The notes beneath the pieces were generated by a model, which worked only from the letters and a program-made list of their open reading frames with translations, had not been told where the DNA came from and ran no database searches. The translations under genes and the position numbers were made by a program. From NCBI RefSeq assembly GCF_000179595.2, contig NZ_JH556653.1:856532-920531 (forward strand): a stretch of DNA of 64,000 nucleotides, given 5' to 3'. Of the stretch, positions 42,140 to 50,806 are shown one piece after another. Within the stretch, counting starts at the first letter, position 1; each line of letters begins with the position of its first letter. Origin of the DNA: Acetivibrio cellulolyticus CD2 (lineage in GTDB: Bacteria > Bacillota > Clostridia > Acetivibrionales > Acetivibrionaceae).

Positions 42140-43504
42140 CTACAAAAGAATACTCAATGCTTCCACAACATTTTCAACAGGTCTAATATTTATGTCCTTT
42201 ATCTCCTTTATTTGCTTTATTGCCTTAATATTTCCCGCAGGAACAACACAATTTTTAAAACCTATCCTTGCAGCTTCAATTACCCTCTTATCTATCTGAT
42301 TTATTGCCCTGACTTCACCAGTCAACCCAACCTCACCTATAAGTACGGTGCTCAAATCAACAGGTCTATTTCTGAAGCTGGAAGCAATTGCCGCCACTAC
42401 TCCCAAATCGCATGCAGGTTCGTCTATTTTAAGACCTCCAACAACATTGACATACGCATCATAGTTATGGAGCTGCATGCCTACCCTCTTTTCCAATACT
42501 GCCATCAGTAAGGTAATTCTGTTATAATCTATACCTGTGGCCATTCTCCTTGGCATACCAAAATTGGTAGGACATACGAGAGCCTGAATCTCAATCAGCA
42601 TTGGCCTGGTACCTTCAAGACTTGATACAATTACTGATCCCGGAACACTTTCTGTTCTACCAGAAAGCATCATCATTGAAGGATTTTCTACCTCAATCAA
42701 CCCGGCATCTTTCATCTCAAATATGCCGATCTCATTGGTTGACCCGAATCTATTCTTTACAGCCCTCAATACTCTATAACTTAGGTGTCGTTCTCCTTCA
42801 AAATACAGCACAGTATCGACCATATGTTCTAAAACGCGTGGTCCTGCTAAAGCCCCTTCTTTTGTCACATGTCCAACAATAAATATTGCTATATTCTTAG
42901 TTTTAGCTATCCGCATAAGACCTGATGTAATTTCCCTGACCTGGCTTACACTGCCCGGTGCAGAGGAAAGTTCGTCTTTAAACATCGTTTGTATTGAATC
43001 AACAATAATAAGAGCAGGATTTTCATTCTCGCTTAAGGCTTCAATAGCCTTAAAATTAGTTTCTGAAACCATTAATAGATTTGAATTCCTTACGCCTAAT
43101 CTATCGGCTCTAATTTTGATTTGCTTTATAGATTCCTCACCTGAAACATAGATTATCTTGGAATCAATTTTAACGGTATCACATATTTGAAGTATAAGTG
43201 TGGACTTTCCAATTCCGGGATCTCCGCCTACCAAGACAAGTGAACCCTTGACTATTCCGCCTCCAAGAACGCGGTCCATCTCCTTTATTCCCGTCAAATA
43301 CCGCTCTTCGCTTTCAATTTGGATATCATTTATATTGACAGGCTTGACATCAAACAGAATACTATCCTTTTTTGAATTAATTCCAGCACTCTGTATTTCT
43401 TCCGTAAAAGTGTTCCAGTTATTACACGCCGGACACTTTCCAAGCCAACCATTACTCTCATATCCACAATCCTGACATACAAAAACAGATTTATGTTTAG
43501 GCAT
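42140..43504 (-). CDS. radA: DNA repair protein RadA/Sms
   Basis: The 454-residue protein has an N-terminal four-cysteine zinc finger (CQDCGYESNGWLGKCPAC), a RecA-like ATPase with Walker A GGDPGIGKSTLILQ and the RadA motif KNRFGSTNEIG, and a Lon-like C-terminal domain (DYNRITLLMAVLEKRVGM ...). It is a branch-migration helicase that aids recombination and limits DisA activity in Bacillus. It starts with GGGAG upstream and is followed by disA. Confidence 0.96.
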   Translation of the reverse strand: MPKHKSVFVCQDCGYESNGWLGKCPACNNWNTFTEEIQSAGINSKKDSILFDVKPVNINDIQIESEERYLTGIKEMDRVLGGGIVKGSLVLVGGDPGIGKSTLILQICDTVKIDSKIIYVSGEESIKQIKIRADRLGVRNSNLLMVSETNFKAIEALSENENPALIIVDSIQTMFKDELSSAPGSVSQVREITSGLMRIAKTKNIAIFIVGHVTKEGALAGPRVLEHMVDTVLYFEGERHLSYRVLRAVKNRFGSTNEIGIFEMKDAGLIEVENPSMMMLSGRTESVPGSVIVSSLEGTRPMLIEIQALVCPTNFGMPRRMATGIDYNRITLLMAVLEKRVGMQLHNYDAYVNVVGGLKIDEPACDLGVVAAIASSFRNRPVDLSTVLIGEVGLTGEVRAINQIDKRVIEAARIGFKNCVVPAGNIKAIKQIKEIKDINIRPVENVVEALSILL

Positions 43505-43550
43505 TTATATCTCCCATGCTTTAAATGTATAATTAATTTTAACTAATCCT

Positions 43551-45485
43551 CTAAAAAACTCCTGCTCCGATAAGTTTATCAAGTACCAAAACAAACATTG
43601 CATGTGACCAGGTTAAAGGAATGACCCAGCAAGGTTCTCCTGTCTCTCTATTAACCTGTTCCGGCAATAGTCCAAGCTTTGTACGTGACTTAACTGCCCA
43701 CTCAAAATAGCTCTTAGCTTTTTCCATGTTGCCTGTTTCAATATGATAAAGTGCAACCCATAGAGTTGTTAGTACCCATGGATTTCCACCAATATAATTA
43801 TCATTTTCATACCTTTTTATCCCCCCTGCCGGATTAGCAGTAAGGGCATTTTCAATAGCCTCAACTGTATTGGCAACCCTTTTATCCTTTGCTTCGAAAA
43901 CTTCAAAAGGAATTGCCACACCCAATAAACTTACATCTATTGACCAGTCTTCCAATGTAACATCCCTACGATATCCTTTTGGATTTACCTCAATTACAGC
44001 AATACGGTTTGAATGCTCACTTCCCCATGGATTGAGCTTAGTCCTGACACTTCTGATAAACCTGTTAGCCTCATTCTTCCATAGGTTGGTTTCTATTGCT
44101 TTCTTGATATCTTCACCAACTCTGTTCCACTTTTGAATAGTTTCCTGTGAGACATTTAAAATTTCTGCTATCTTAACCCCTGCCCGGATACCTCCATAAA
44201 CAGCCGCACACGAATAAGTGTGTTCTCCAACTCTCTCTTCCCACAAATCATAACTTGGCTTTGGAAGTCCAGTTTCAGAATCTCTAAACCTTACAAGAAA
44301 CTCTACACCTTTCTCAACAGTATTCCACATCTTTGTAAGGAAATTCTTGTCACTCTTTATCTCATAGTGTTTTAATATACCCCATATAAGTGTTCCTGTT
44401 TCATCAACCTGCATTCCCCACGAAGGGGCAAGATTGCCATCCATGTAATATCTCTGATGCCATGAGCCGTCATCATCCTGAGTATTTACAACCCAATCGT
44501 AAAACTTATCCACGGCTTCCGTAAGACCTGACACATCTAAAGCACTTGTAATAAATGCTGCATCTCTCCCCCAGCAGTATGCATATCTTCCACACTTGCT
44601 AAAGCCCTCATCTATCTCAGCAGATGCCAAAAGTCCCCCTGTCTGCTCATCGGACATAAGCTTGAAAACCAACAGAGATCTTTTGTACAAATTGTCAACA
44701 GCAGTATTACCTGTATTTACGCTCTTTGCAGAGTTTAAAAAATTAATCCAATACTTTTTAGTATTTTCATACTGCTCACTTACGTTCATAGTCTTGCATT
44801 TTCTGCTCAATTCTTTTACTTCTTTAAGCGTACTTGAGGCACATATAAACATATTAAAGCGCTTCTTTTCGCCAGGCTTCAGAGCACCAATCTTCCACGA
44901 CAAAGCTCCGTCTCTCATCATTCCTATGCTGTCATACCCGGTTAACTCTGTATATCTTGCAGAGTCAATAGCGTTATTGCCCAGCTGAAACTGAAAAACC
45001 TCAATATCAGATGTGATGGAAATATAGTAATCATGCTTATAATGAATAAGCGAATCTGTACTAAAATCAAATAATGTGCTTCTTAAATCAGGAGTAGTTG
45101 TAATCATTGCCGAATAATGCACAAAACCCAATTCGATTTCTTCATTTCCAATATTCTCAATTTCATATTGTCTTATAAAAACATCCCTGTCTTGTAAAAC
45201 AAAATCGAGCTGTTCAACCTGAAGTCCCCTTCCACTATCTTTTAACCTTGTCTTTAATATGTTGGTATCATCTATATAGGATTGCTCCCTCTGCCAATTA
45301 TCTTCACCAAACCATGATGTACTGTTTTTATACCTGATATTAAAAATACCCGTTACCAATCTCTCGACATGCTGAGGATAATCAATATGAGGCCAAAAAA
45401 GCCTCTCCAACTCACCTTTTTGATTCAAGCATACAAGCATACGGGAATTTCCAATTATTGCATCGTTGAAGTATGTCTTTGTCAT
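43551..45485 (-). CDS. Cytoplasmic glycoside hydrolase family 15 (glucoamylase-type) enzyme
   Basis: The 644-residue protein lacks a signal peptide. It has an N-terminal beta-sandwich domain (about 1-250) and an alpha/alpha barrel with CWGRDAAFITSAL, DDDGSWHQRYYMDG, PSYDLWEERVGEHTYS, in which the Glu is the expected acid, and LLPEQVNRETG ... PLTWSHAMFVL, in which the Glu is the expected base. Such intracellular enzymes act on short glucosides such as maltodextrins, isomaltose or trehalose; the sequence alone does not decide. It starts at ATG after GGGGGT and is 47 bases upstream of radA on the same strand. Confidence 0.9.
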   Translation of the reverse strand: MTKTYFNDAIIGNSRMLVCLNQKGELERLFWPHIDYPQHVERLVTGIFNIRYKNSTSWFGEDNWQREQSYIDDTNILKTRLKDSGRGLQVEQLDFVLQDRDVFIRQYEIENIGNEEIELGFVHYSAMITTTPDLRSTLFDFSTDSLIHYKHDYYISITSDIEVFQFQLGNNAIDSARYTELTGYDSIGMMRDGALSWKIGALKPGEKKRFNMFICASSTLKEVKELSRKCKTMNVSEQYENTKKYWINFLNSAKSVNTGNTAVDNLYKRSLLVFKLMSDEQTGGLLASAEIDEGFSKCGRYAYCWGRDAAFITSALDVSGLTEAVDKFYDWVVNTQDDDGSWHQRYYMDGNLAPSWGMQVDETGTLIWGILKHYEIKSDKNFLTKMWNTVEKGVEFLVRFRDSETGLPKPSYDLWEERVGEHTYSCAAVYGGIRAGVKIAEILNVSQETIQKWNRVGEDIKKAIETNLWKNEANRFIRSVRTKLNPWGSEHSNRIAVIEVNPKGYRRDVTLEDWSIDVSLLGVAIPFEVFEAKDKRVANTVEAIENALTANPAGGIKRYENDNYIGGNPWVLTTLWVALYHIETGNMEKAKSYFEWAVKSRTKLGLLPEQVNRETGEPCWVIPLTWSHAMFVLVLDKLIGAGVF

Positions 45486-45749
45486 CTAATCTACCCCCGT
45501 TGCGGAAACTATTTGTTATATTATTAATATTTTTAACTAAGCAAAATTAAAAGACATCTTTGATTTACCAAGAACCCAATAAACAGCATTTAACAACCCA
45601 TTTTAAATAATTTCATTTTTTACTATATTATTATAACATATTTTATTATTTTTTTATCATAAATATTTTTCCTTATTAAGTACAAAATAAGATGAAGGAA
45701 ATAAACTATGAGTTATAAAATATAATAATTTTTCATCTGGAGGAATCAA

Positions 45750-47006
45750 ATGTTATCACTAATAAATAATGTAGTATATACTGCTACACAATTAATACAG
45801 GTGATAATTTTTATTGCAGGGTGCTATTTTTTTGGCATTTCCATTTTTGGCTGGATAAAGCAGAAGGAAAATGATCCAAAAAGCTACACTCCTCAAAAGA
45901 AATTTGCTTTAATTATTGCCGCCCATAATGAAGAAAAGGTCATTAGCCATGTAATTGAAAGCCTTTTCAAGCAGAATTACCCCAAGAACCTTTATGACGT
46001 ATATGTTATAGCAGACAACTGCTCGGATAACACTGCCCAGATAGCTGCTGATCATGGGGCACTGGTTTACAAAAGAGTCAATAACGAATTGCGTGGTAAG
46101 GGGCATGCCCTTGAGTGGATGTTTGCAAAAATATTTTCGATGCCGGAAAAATATGATGCAATCAGTGTTTTTGATGCCGACAATCTTGTCACCTCAAATT
46201 TTCTGCTGGAGATGAATGCAAAACTTTGCCAGGGGCATAAGGTTGTTCAAGGTTATATTGACAGTAAAAACCCTTATGACTCATGGATAACCTGCTCCTA
46301 TTCGATTGCCTTCTGGCTGTCAAACCGCATATTCCAGCTTCCCAGATATAACCTGGGGTTAAGCTGCAGTTTGTGTGGTACAGGCTTTTGTATTGATGTA
46401 GATATTTTGAAACAGATTGGCTGGGGAGCAACTTGCCTGACAGAGGATCTGGAATTTACAATGAAGCTTGCTCTCAGCGACTTAAAGGTAGCTTGGGCAC
46501 ATAACGCTGTCGTCTATGATGAAAAACCCCTTACACTAAAGCAATCATGGAATCAGCGCAAACGATGGATGCAAGGACATGCAGACTGTGCAAGCCGTTT
46601 TTTGGGCCCACTTTTCAAAAAAGCGTTCAAGGATAGTGATTTAACCTCTTTTGACAACGCAGTATATTTGTTTCAGCCCATAAGGTTTATTTTTGTAGGC
46701 CTAATTACAATTATGATGTGGGTTCAAACCGTATTTCCGCAATCCCCGTTTTTTAACCTGAAGTACGTTTTCCCCGTGGGAGTGTGGTATATTTTTGCTA
46801 CACTGCAGTTTTTCTACGGTCCTTTTGTAATACTTACAGAAAAGAAATTCTCTCCCAAAGTTATGGTTGCATTTTTGATATACCCAGTTTACTGTCTGAC
46901 CTGGATGCCGATAACCATTCAGGGGTTTTTGAGCAAAAACAACAAGGATTGGAACCACACTCATCATTCGAGGGAGATAAGTATCAGCGATCTGGAAAAG
47001 GCTTGA
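45750..47006 (+). CDS. Membrane GT2-family glycosyltransferase
   Basis: The 418-residue protein starts at ATG after TGGAGG. It has an N-terminal helix (about 14-36), a GT-A domain with IIAAHNEEKVISHVIESL, VFDADN (the metal-binding DxD), TEDLE, and NQRKRWMQGH (the QxxRW motif of processive enzymes), and three or four C-terminal helices. This is the architecture of cellulose- and hyaluronan-synthase-like processive enzymes. The product polysaccharide is unknown. No PilZ domain or partner genes are adjacent. A terminator follows. Confidence 0.9.
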   Translation: MLSLINNVVYTATQLIQVIIFIAGCYFFGISIFGWIKQKENDPKSYTPQKKFALIIAAHNEEKVISHVIESLFKQNYPKNLYDVYVIADNCSDNTAQIAADHGALVYKRVNNELRGKGHALEWMFAKIFSMPEKYDAISVFDADNLVTSNFLLEMNAKLCQGHKVVQGYIDSKNPYDSWITCSYSIAFWLSNRIFQLPRYNLGLSCSLCGTGFCIDVDILKQIGWGATCLTEDLEFTMKLALSDLKVAWAHNAVVYDEKPLTLKQSWNQRKRWMQGHADCASRFLGPLFKKAFKDSDLTSFDNAVYLFQPIRFIFVGLITIMMWVQTVFPQSPFFNLKYVFPVGVWYIFATLQFFYGPFVILTEKKFSPKVMVAFLIYPVYCLTWMPITIQGFLSKNNKDWNHTHHSREISISDLEKA

Positions 47007-47022
47007 ATTTGTTTCAATAATG

Positions 47023-47057
47023 AAAGAAGAAGTCTATTTTGGGGCTTCTTCTTTTAA
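47023..47057 (+). terminator. Intrinsic terminator after the glycosyltransferase gene
   Basis: AAAGAAGAAG and CTTCTTCTTT form a 10-bp stem around a loop of about 13 bases, with Ts at the 3' side. Confidence 0.8.
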
Positions 47058-47157
47058 TAGATATCATATTACCAGACTTTCGAAGTTTATTTATAACTTA
47101 AATTTTTAATCAATTTGACATGAAGTGAATTTTAATCAGTTGGTTCCAGGAAATGCA

Positions 47158-48717
47158 TCACATATTTGCATTGCAACCTTCCAACAGTTCGTGCCTAATA
47201 TTGTTAAGAAGCCTTTCCACATCACTGGAAAGAACTGTATTTTCAAAAAACCCCATTGCCATTGTCATTACGTTATTATAGGTGTTAACAGCTAATAACA
47301 ATCCTGGTGCACTAACAACAGGAGGAACAATAAAATAATCGGTAGCTGCTATATTGCCGAATTTTATTAATGACTTTGACAGGATACCTAGATTAGATAA
47401 AGTTGGAATACATCTATTACCATAGAAAACATTCGGCATATCTTTATCAGTCTTTGATGAAGCCTGATAATAGGCAAGAACTTCTTTAAAGCTGATCTTT
47501 TCCAAACGTTCCAAGCCAATAGCACTTTGTAGTCCAGGGCACCCACTTTTTATTTCATTCATCATATAAACAACTCTGGATAAGGTATCGCTAAAAGTTT
47601 CATCTTTTACCATGGAAAGAGAAGCATTCACTGAGCCCGAAAAATTTCGTATCGCCTCAGTCTTTTTATTAGGAAGATATCGACGCAAATCAATTGTAAC
47701 ATTTATTCCCATAGGAACACCATACACTGGCTGACCCATCCTAAGCATAGCTCTGTAATATGCTGTAAGAATCAGATCATTATATGTGGCCCCTTTTGAT
47801 TTAGCATAAATGCTTATCCTATCCAACTGATCCGGAGGAATTTTACAGGTAACAACGCGGGTATTACTGGATGTACCCTGCTTCCATGGAAATGCCCATG
47901 TAGGTCTAAAGACATCTGACCCTGGAATCCATAAATCATTCGGAACTTTTATGCCAAGATTGTTGAATAATAGGTCCTGATCGCTTCTTCCCCTGTTAGC
48001 TGGTTTTGGTATATATGCCCCATCTGAACGATCAATTTCAGAATATATATCTGAAAGAAGCTGGATATAGTCTTTAAAGCTGCTTCCATCACAACAGGCG
48101 TGATTGGCTTTAAACCCCAACACATCATATGACTCAGATCTGATCAGCTTTATTTTTATCTTTGGATCATCATCCATATCCAAACGGCTATCTAAAAATC
48201 TCTTAACAGCTTCATTAACATCAGATACTTCCTCAAAAGAACAAAACTCTACATCATCAATATTCTCCATTCGCTTCCAATATGGCGGATTTCCTTTAAT
48301 GAACCTGCATCCCAAAACAGGTTCTGCATCAACAGACAATCTTACTGCCTTTGATAGCTTGTCAAAATCCAATCTACCATCGAGATTCAAAATAGCCTGA
48401 GAATGAAAATTCCCCATTCCGTGGCGTGCAACATAGTTATATATGTCATGCCCATTTACCGGTAAGACATCCGGTTCATCAGGTATCTTTCCTATTTCAT
48501 GTTCATTAGTATCCCAGTATCCTACAAATGCCTTGTTTAGCTCTTTATAATAACCAAACATGCTTTTGGACATATTTTCATAGAACTTGTAATAATAATC
48601 CAAACTAGACTTGGAAAACATCGCTTCAAAAGGATTTTCGCTACCTCTGAATCTTTCCCAAAAATCTTCATAAGAAAATTTTCTTTTGTTATTGCCAATT
48701 TTGGTTTTCACATCCAT
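47158..48717 (-). CDS. Condensation-domain / PapA-type acyltransferase with N-terminal extension
   Basis: The ATG at 48717 is six bases after GGAGTGG; the same leader, ATATGGAGTGGA, precedes the 76-residue gene, which supports this start. The 519-residue protein has an N-terminal helical segment (about 20-75, ENPFEAMFSKSS) and an acyltransferase of the CoA-dependent superfamily, with the active-site HxxxDG in KANHACCDGSSFKD and the conserved DLRRYLPNKKTEAIRNFSG. Such enzymes join an acyl thioester to an alcohol or amine. A shorter paralogue lies at 50807-52252. It is the last gene of a minus-strand set with a kinase and a thioesterase. Confidence 0.82.
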   Translation of the reverse strand: MDVKTKIGNNKRKFSYEDFWERFRGSENPFEAMFSKSSLDYYYKFYENMSKSMFGYYKELNKAFVGYWDTNEHEIGKIPDEPDVLPVNGHDIYNYVARHGMGNFHSQAILNLDGRLDFDKLSKAVRLSVDAEPVLGCRFIKGNPPYWKRMENIDDVEFCSFEEVSDVNEAVKRFLDSRLDMDDDPKIKIKLIRSESYDVLGFKANHACCDGSSFKDYIQLLSDIYSEIDRSDGAYIPKPANRGRSDQDLLFNNLGIKVPNDLWIPGSDVFRPTWAFPWKQGTSSNTRVVTCKIPPDQLDRISIYAKSKGATYNDLILTAYYRAMLRMGQPVYGVPMGINVTIDLRRYLPNKKTEAIRNFSGSVNASLSMVKDETFSDTLSRVVYMMNEIKSGCPGLQSAIGLERLEKISFKEVLAYYQASSKTDKDMPNVFYGNRCIPTLSNLGILSKSLIKFGNIAATDYFIVPPVVSAPGLLLAVNTYNNVMTMAMGFFENTVLSSDVERLLNNIRHELLEGCNANM

Positions 48718-48777
48718 ATCTATCCACTCCATATAAATAAGGTTTCATAATTAGGAAATGTCAGGATAAACTCAAAG

Positions 48778-49587
48778 TTATTTTTCTAGCCGTTCCAACC
48801 GCTCGTTAATAATCTTCATTAACCACTTTTCTTCCCCTGGTATATTGTCCTTAAGTCTGGCTGCTGCCACCGGAAGCATCCATGCATCAATATCCTCAAA
48901 TTTTACATTCGCAATTCTCATATACTCATTTAAGTAGTACCAACATGACAACCATTTTGGATATGTAGACATAGCAGCCAGTATATACGGAGTTCCTGGA
49001 GGTACTGCTGGTGAATTGATTATCAGGCATGTTCTGGCAACATCACCTAACGGGTTCCCCCTATAACCTCCACTCCAATCTATAGCTACAAGTTTATTAT
49101 TAGATACAATTAAATTACTTAGATATAAATCTCCATGACAAATACTTTTTCCATCTGGAAGCATATCTATATAGTCCAAAACTCTTTCCATCCTGTTGCC
49201 CAATATTTTAGAAGAGAGTTTAATTGCATTTTCAAACTTTTCCTTTTGAGTTGGTATCCCTGCTGTAGAATATTTATGAATTTCATAATGGAATCGTATC
49301 ATTTGCTGTACATAGTCAAAAATGCTCCATGGTTCTGTTTCAAAAGCACTTGTCATTGTTTTGCCAAATATTCTCTCAATTACTATCCCTCTACGTCCTT
49401 CAAATTTTATTATGTCATATACAGCAGGCGAAGACACACCTGCCTCATGTACCTTCTGCGTGATTTGAGCCTCACGTCTTACCCAACTATCATCATAATT
49501 ATTAAAATAAAGCTTTAATACTTTATCTTGTCCCCATTTATACACTTCAGCAGTTTTGCCTATACCTAACAATTCTCCTTTATCCAT
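48778..49587 (-). CDS. Aminoglycoside phosphotransferase-fold kinase
   Basis: The second ATG (49587), six bases after GGGGG, is preferred. The 269-residue protein has GELLGIGKTAEVYKWG with the nucleotide loop, the catalytic ICHGDLYLSNLIV, and AIDWSGGYRGNPLGDVAR with the metal-binding Asp, as in the APH/choline kinase superfamily. The acceptor is a small molecule with a hydroxyl group and may be a product or precursor of the surrounding pathway, which is inference. It lies 60 bases upstream of the acyltransferase gene and 27 bases downstream of the thioesterase gene. Confidence 0.82.
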   Translation of the reverse strand: MDKGELLGIGKTAEVYKWGQDKVLKLYFNNYDDSWVRREAQITQKVHEAGVSSPAVYDIIKFEGRRGIVIERIFGKTMTSAFETEPWSIFDYVQQMIRFHYEIHKYSTAGIPTQKEKFENAIKLSSKILGNRMERVLDYIDMLPDGKSICHGDLYLSNLIVSNNKLVAIDWSGGYRGNPLGDVARTCLIINSPAVPPGTPYILAAMSTYPKWLSCWYYLNEYMRIANVKFEDIDAWMLPVAAARLKDNIPGEEKWLMKIINERLERLEK

Positions 49588-49614
49588 ACACATCCCCCTT
49601 CGCAGTTTCTTGGC

Positions 49615-50052
49615 CTATGTGGCAGCCTGTGACTCGGAAAACTGCTTAAGCCGCAAATAAATATCGGGAGCAACCTTTACAATATTGATTGGTTCAATTT
49701 TCTGATTTGTCCAAGCGTGGACTGTTCTTCCTGTTGCAAGAAGCTTCCCTCTTTCCTTTTCAAATACCTCATACTCAAACTTTATTTTAACACTGGACAT
49801 AGATGTTATTTTCGTAATAACTATTATCTTATCACCATACTTTGCAGGACTTTTAAATTTACATTCTATTTCAGAAAGAGGAAGAAATAATCCCCTCTTA
49901 GCAATTTGGGAATTGGATGCTCCTGCCTCCTTCAGATAATCCCATCTGCCCTTTTCAAACCACAGTGGATATTTCGAATGATGTACAATTCCCATTCCAT
50001 CAATTTCGGTATATATAACACGGAAACGAGTTTTTGCTGCCATTTTGCTCAC
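49615..50052 (-). CDS. Hotdog-fold acyl-CoA/ACP thioesterase (YbgC/FadM-like)
   Basis: The 145-residue protein has the 4HBT pattern YTEIDGMGIVHHSKYPLWFEKGRWDYL near residues 14-40, with the catalytic Asp in the DxMGxVHHS motif. These enzymes hydrolyse acyl-CoA or acyl-ACP, and several act in biosynthetic clusters to release products. The start is uncertain between GTG at 50052 and ATG three codons later. It sits between the kinase gene and the repeat copy at 50097. Confidence 0.85.
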   Translation of the reverse strand: MSKMAAKTRFRVIYTEIDGMGIVHHSKYPLWFEKGRWDYLKEAGASNSQIAKRGLFLPLSEIECKFKSPAKYGDKIIVITKITSMSSVKIKFEYEVFEKERGKLLATGRTVHAWTNQKIEPINIVKVAPDIYLRLKQFSESQAAT

Positions 50053-50096
50053 ACATCCCTCTATTAATTCATCATTAACTTTTTAGGAAGGTAATC

Positions 50097-50196
50097 GGAG
50101 ATAACGAACTGTAAAGATAAATATATGCTTCTCCAAGCTTTTTTATAGATGAAGATTAAGTGCTGCTTACATTTAACTTTAGTGTTCGTTATCTCC
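50097..50196. repeat. 100-bp inverted-repeat element, diverged relative of the 103-bp repeat
   Basis: The ends GGAGATAACGAAC and GTTCGTTATCTCC are perfect 13-bp inverted repeats. The internal ATAGATGAAGATTAAGTG and TTTAACTTTAGTGTTCGTTATCT match parts of the 19924 copy. It lies between the thioesterase and 76-residue genes, after the stop of the latter, and could act as a mobile remnant or a transcript hairpin. Confidence 0.65.
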
Positions 50197-50214
50197 TTTT
50201 ACAGTCCAATCTCT

Positions 50215-50445
50215 TTAATCCTGGGTTTTGTCGCCACTGCCCATTTTGGCATACTTTTGCATCATCTTTGTAAATTCTTTATAAGACTTAGTCAAGTTCG
50301 GAGAAATATTCTTGTAAAAACCATTGAACATATACGGATTAGCTTTTGACAGCATTGCCTCAAAAGGATTTTCCATGTTGCTCATTTTTTCTATACTCTT
50401 CTCATTAGGAAGTCTAACGTTGATATTACCAAATATTATTGTCAT
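50215..50445 (-). CDS. 76-residue protein homologous to the N-terminus of the condensation-type acyltransferase
   Basis: ATG at 50445 follows GGAGTGGAACAGAT. The middle of the product, MENPFEAMLSKANPYMFN followed by GFYKNIS, matches ENPFEAMFSKSS and KFYENMS in the N-terminal extension of the 519-residue acyltransferase, and even the upstream bases are alike. The C-terminus is short and polar (MGSGDKTQD). It should form one or two amphipathic helices. It may be a free docking or lipid-associating domain, or the remainder of a gene duplication. No family name is known to me. Confidence 0.7.
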   Translation of the reverse strand: MTIIFGNINVRLPNEKSIEKMSNMENPFEAMLSKANPYMFNGFYKNISPNLTKSYKEFTKMMQKYAKMGSGDKTQD

Positions 50446-50806
50446 ATCTGTTCCACTCCATATAAATTAAATTTCAAAATATAATATTTTTTCTGAACAC
50501 CGATAAAAAATGTGGCGTTACTCACAGAACATTATATTTGTAATACTATATACTATGGGGTATTAGTCGCAAAGGTTACACCTATTATGTTGACTCTTGT
50601 AAAATAACTATTCCGCTATCAAATGGATTTACCCATTAAATTTTTTACTTTTCTAAATTGACATAATTATAAATTTGTGTCATTTGCATATATGGCTTCA
50701 TAATATAGTATTGCAGGCGTAATGTTATAACCGTACTTAATTATGTAAGCCCTATTACTGCATGCTAATACGTATTAAAAATTTGGTTTGTAAGGAGCAA
50801 ATTAAT
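50446..50806. promoter_or_regulatory. 361-bp divergent region between the 76-residue gene and the second acyltransferase gene
   Basis: No gene is seen. A TTGACA at about 50657 is part of a TGACA-N16-TGTCA inverted repeat, which could be an operator or a promoter element. No matching -10 was found at the right spacing. AAGGAG lies nine bases before the plus-strand start at 50807. Confidence 0.35.

Noticed and set aside
50657-50690. TTGACA as a promoter for the second acyltransferase gene
   Set aside because: No TATAAT-like element is found at 16 to 18 bases; the hexamer is part of a TGACA/TGTCA inverted repeat instead.
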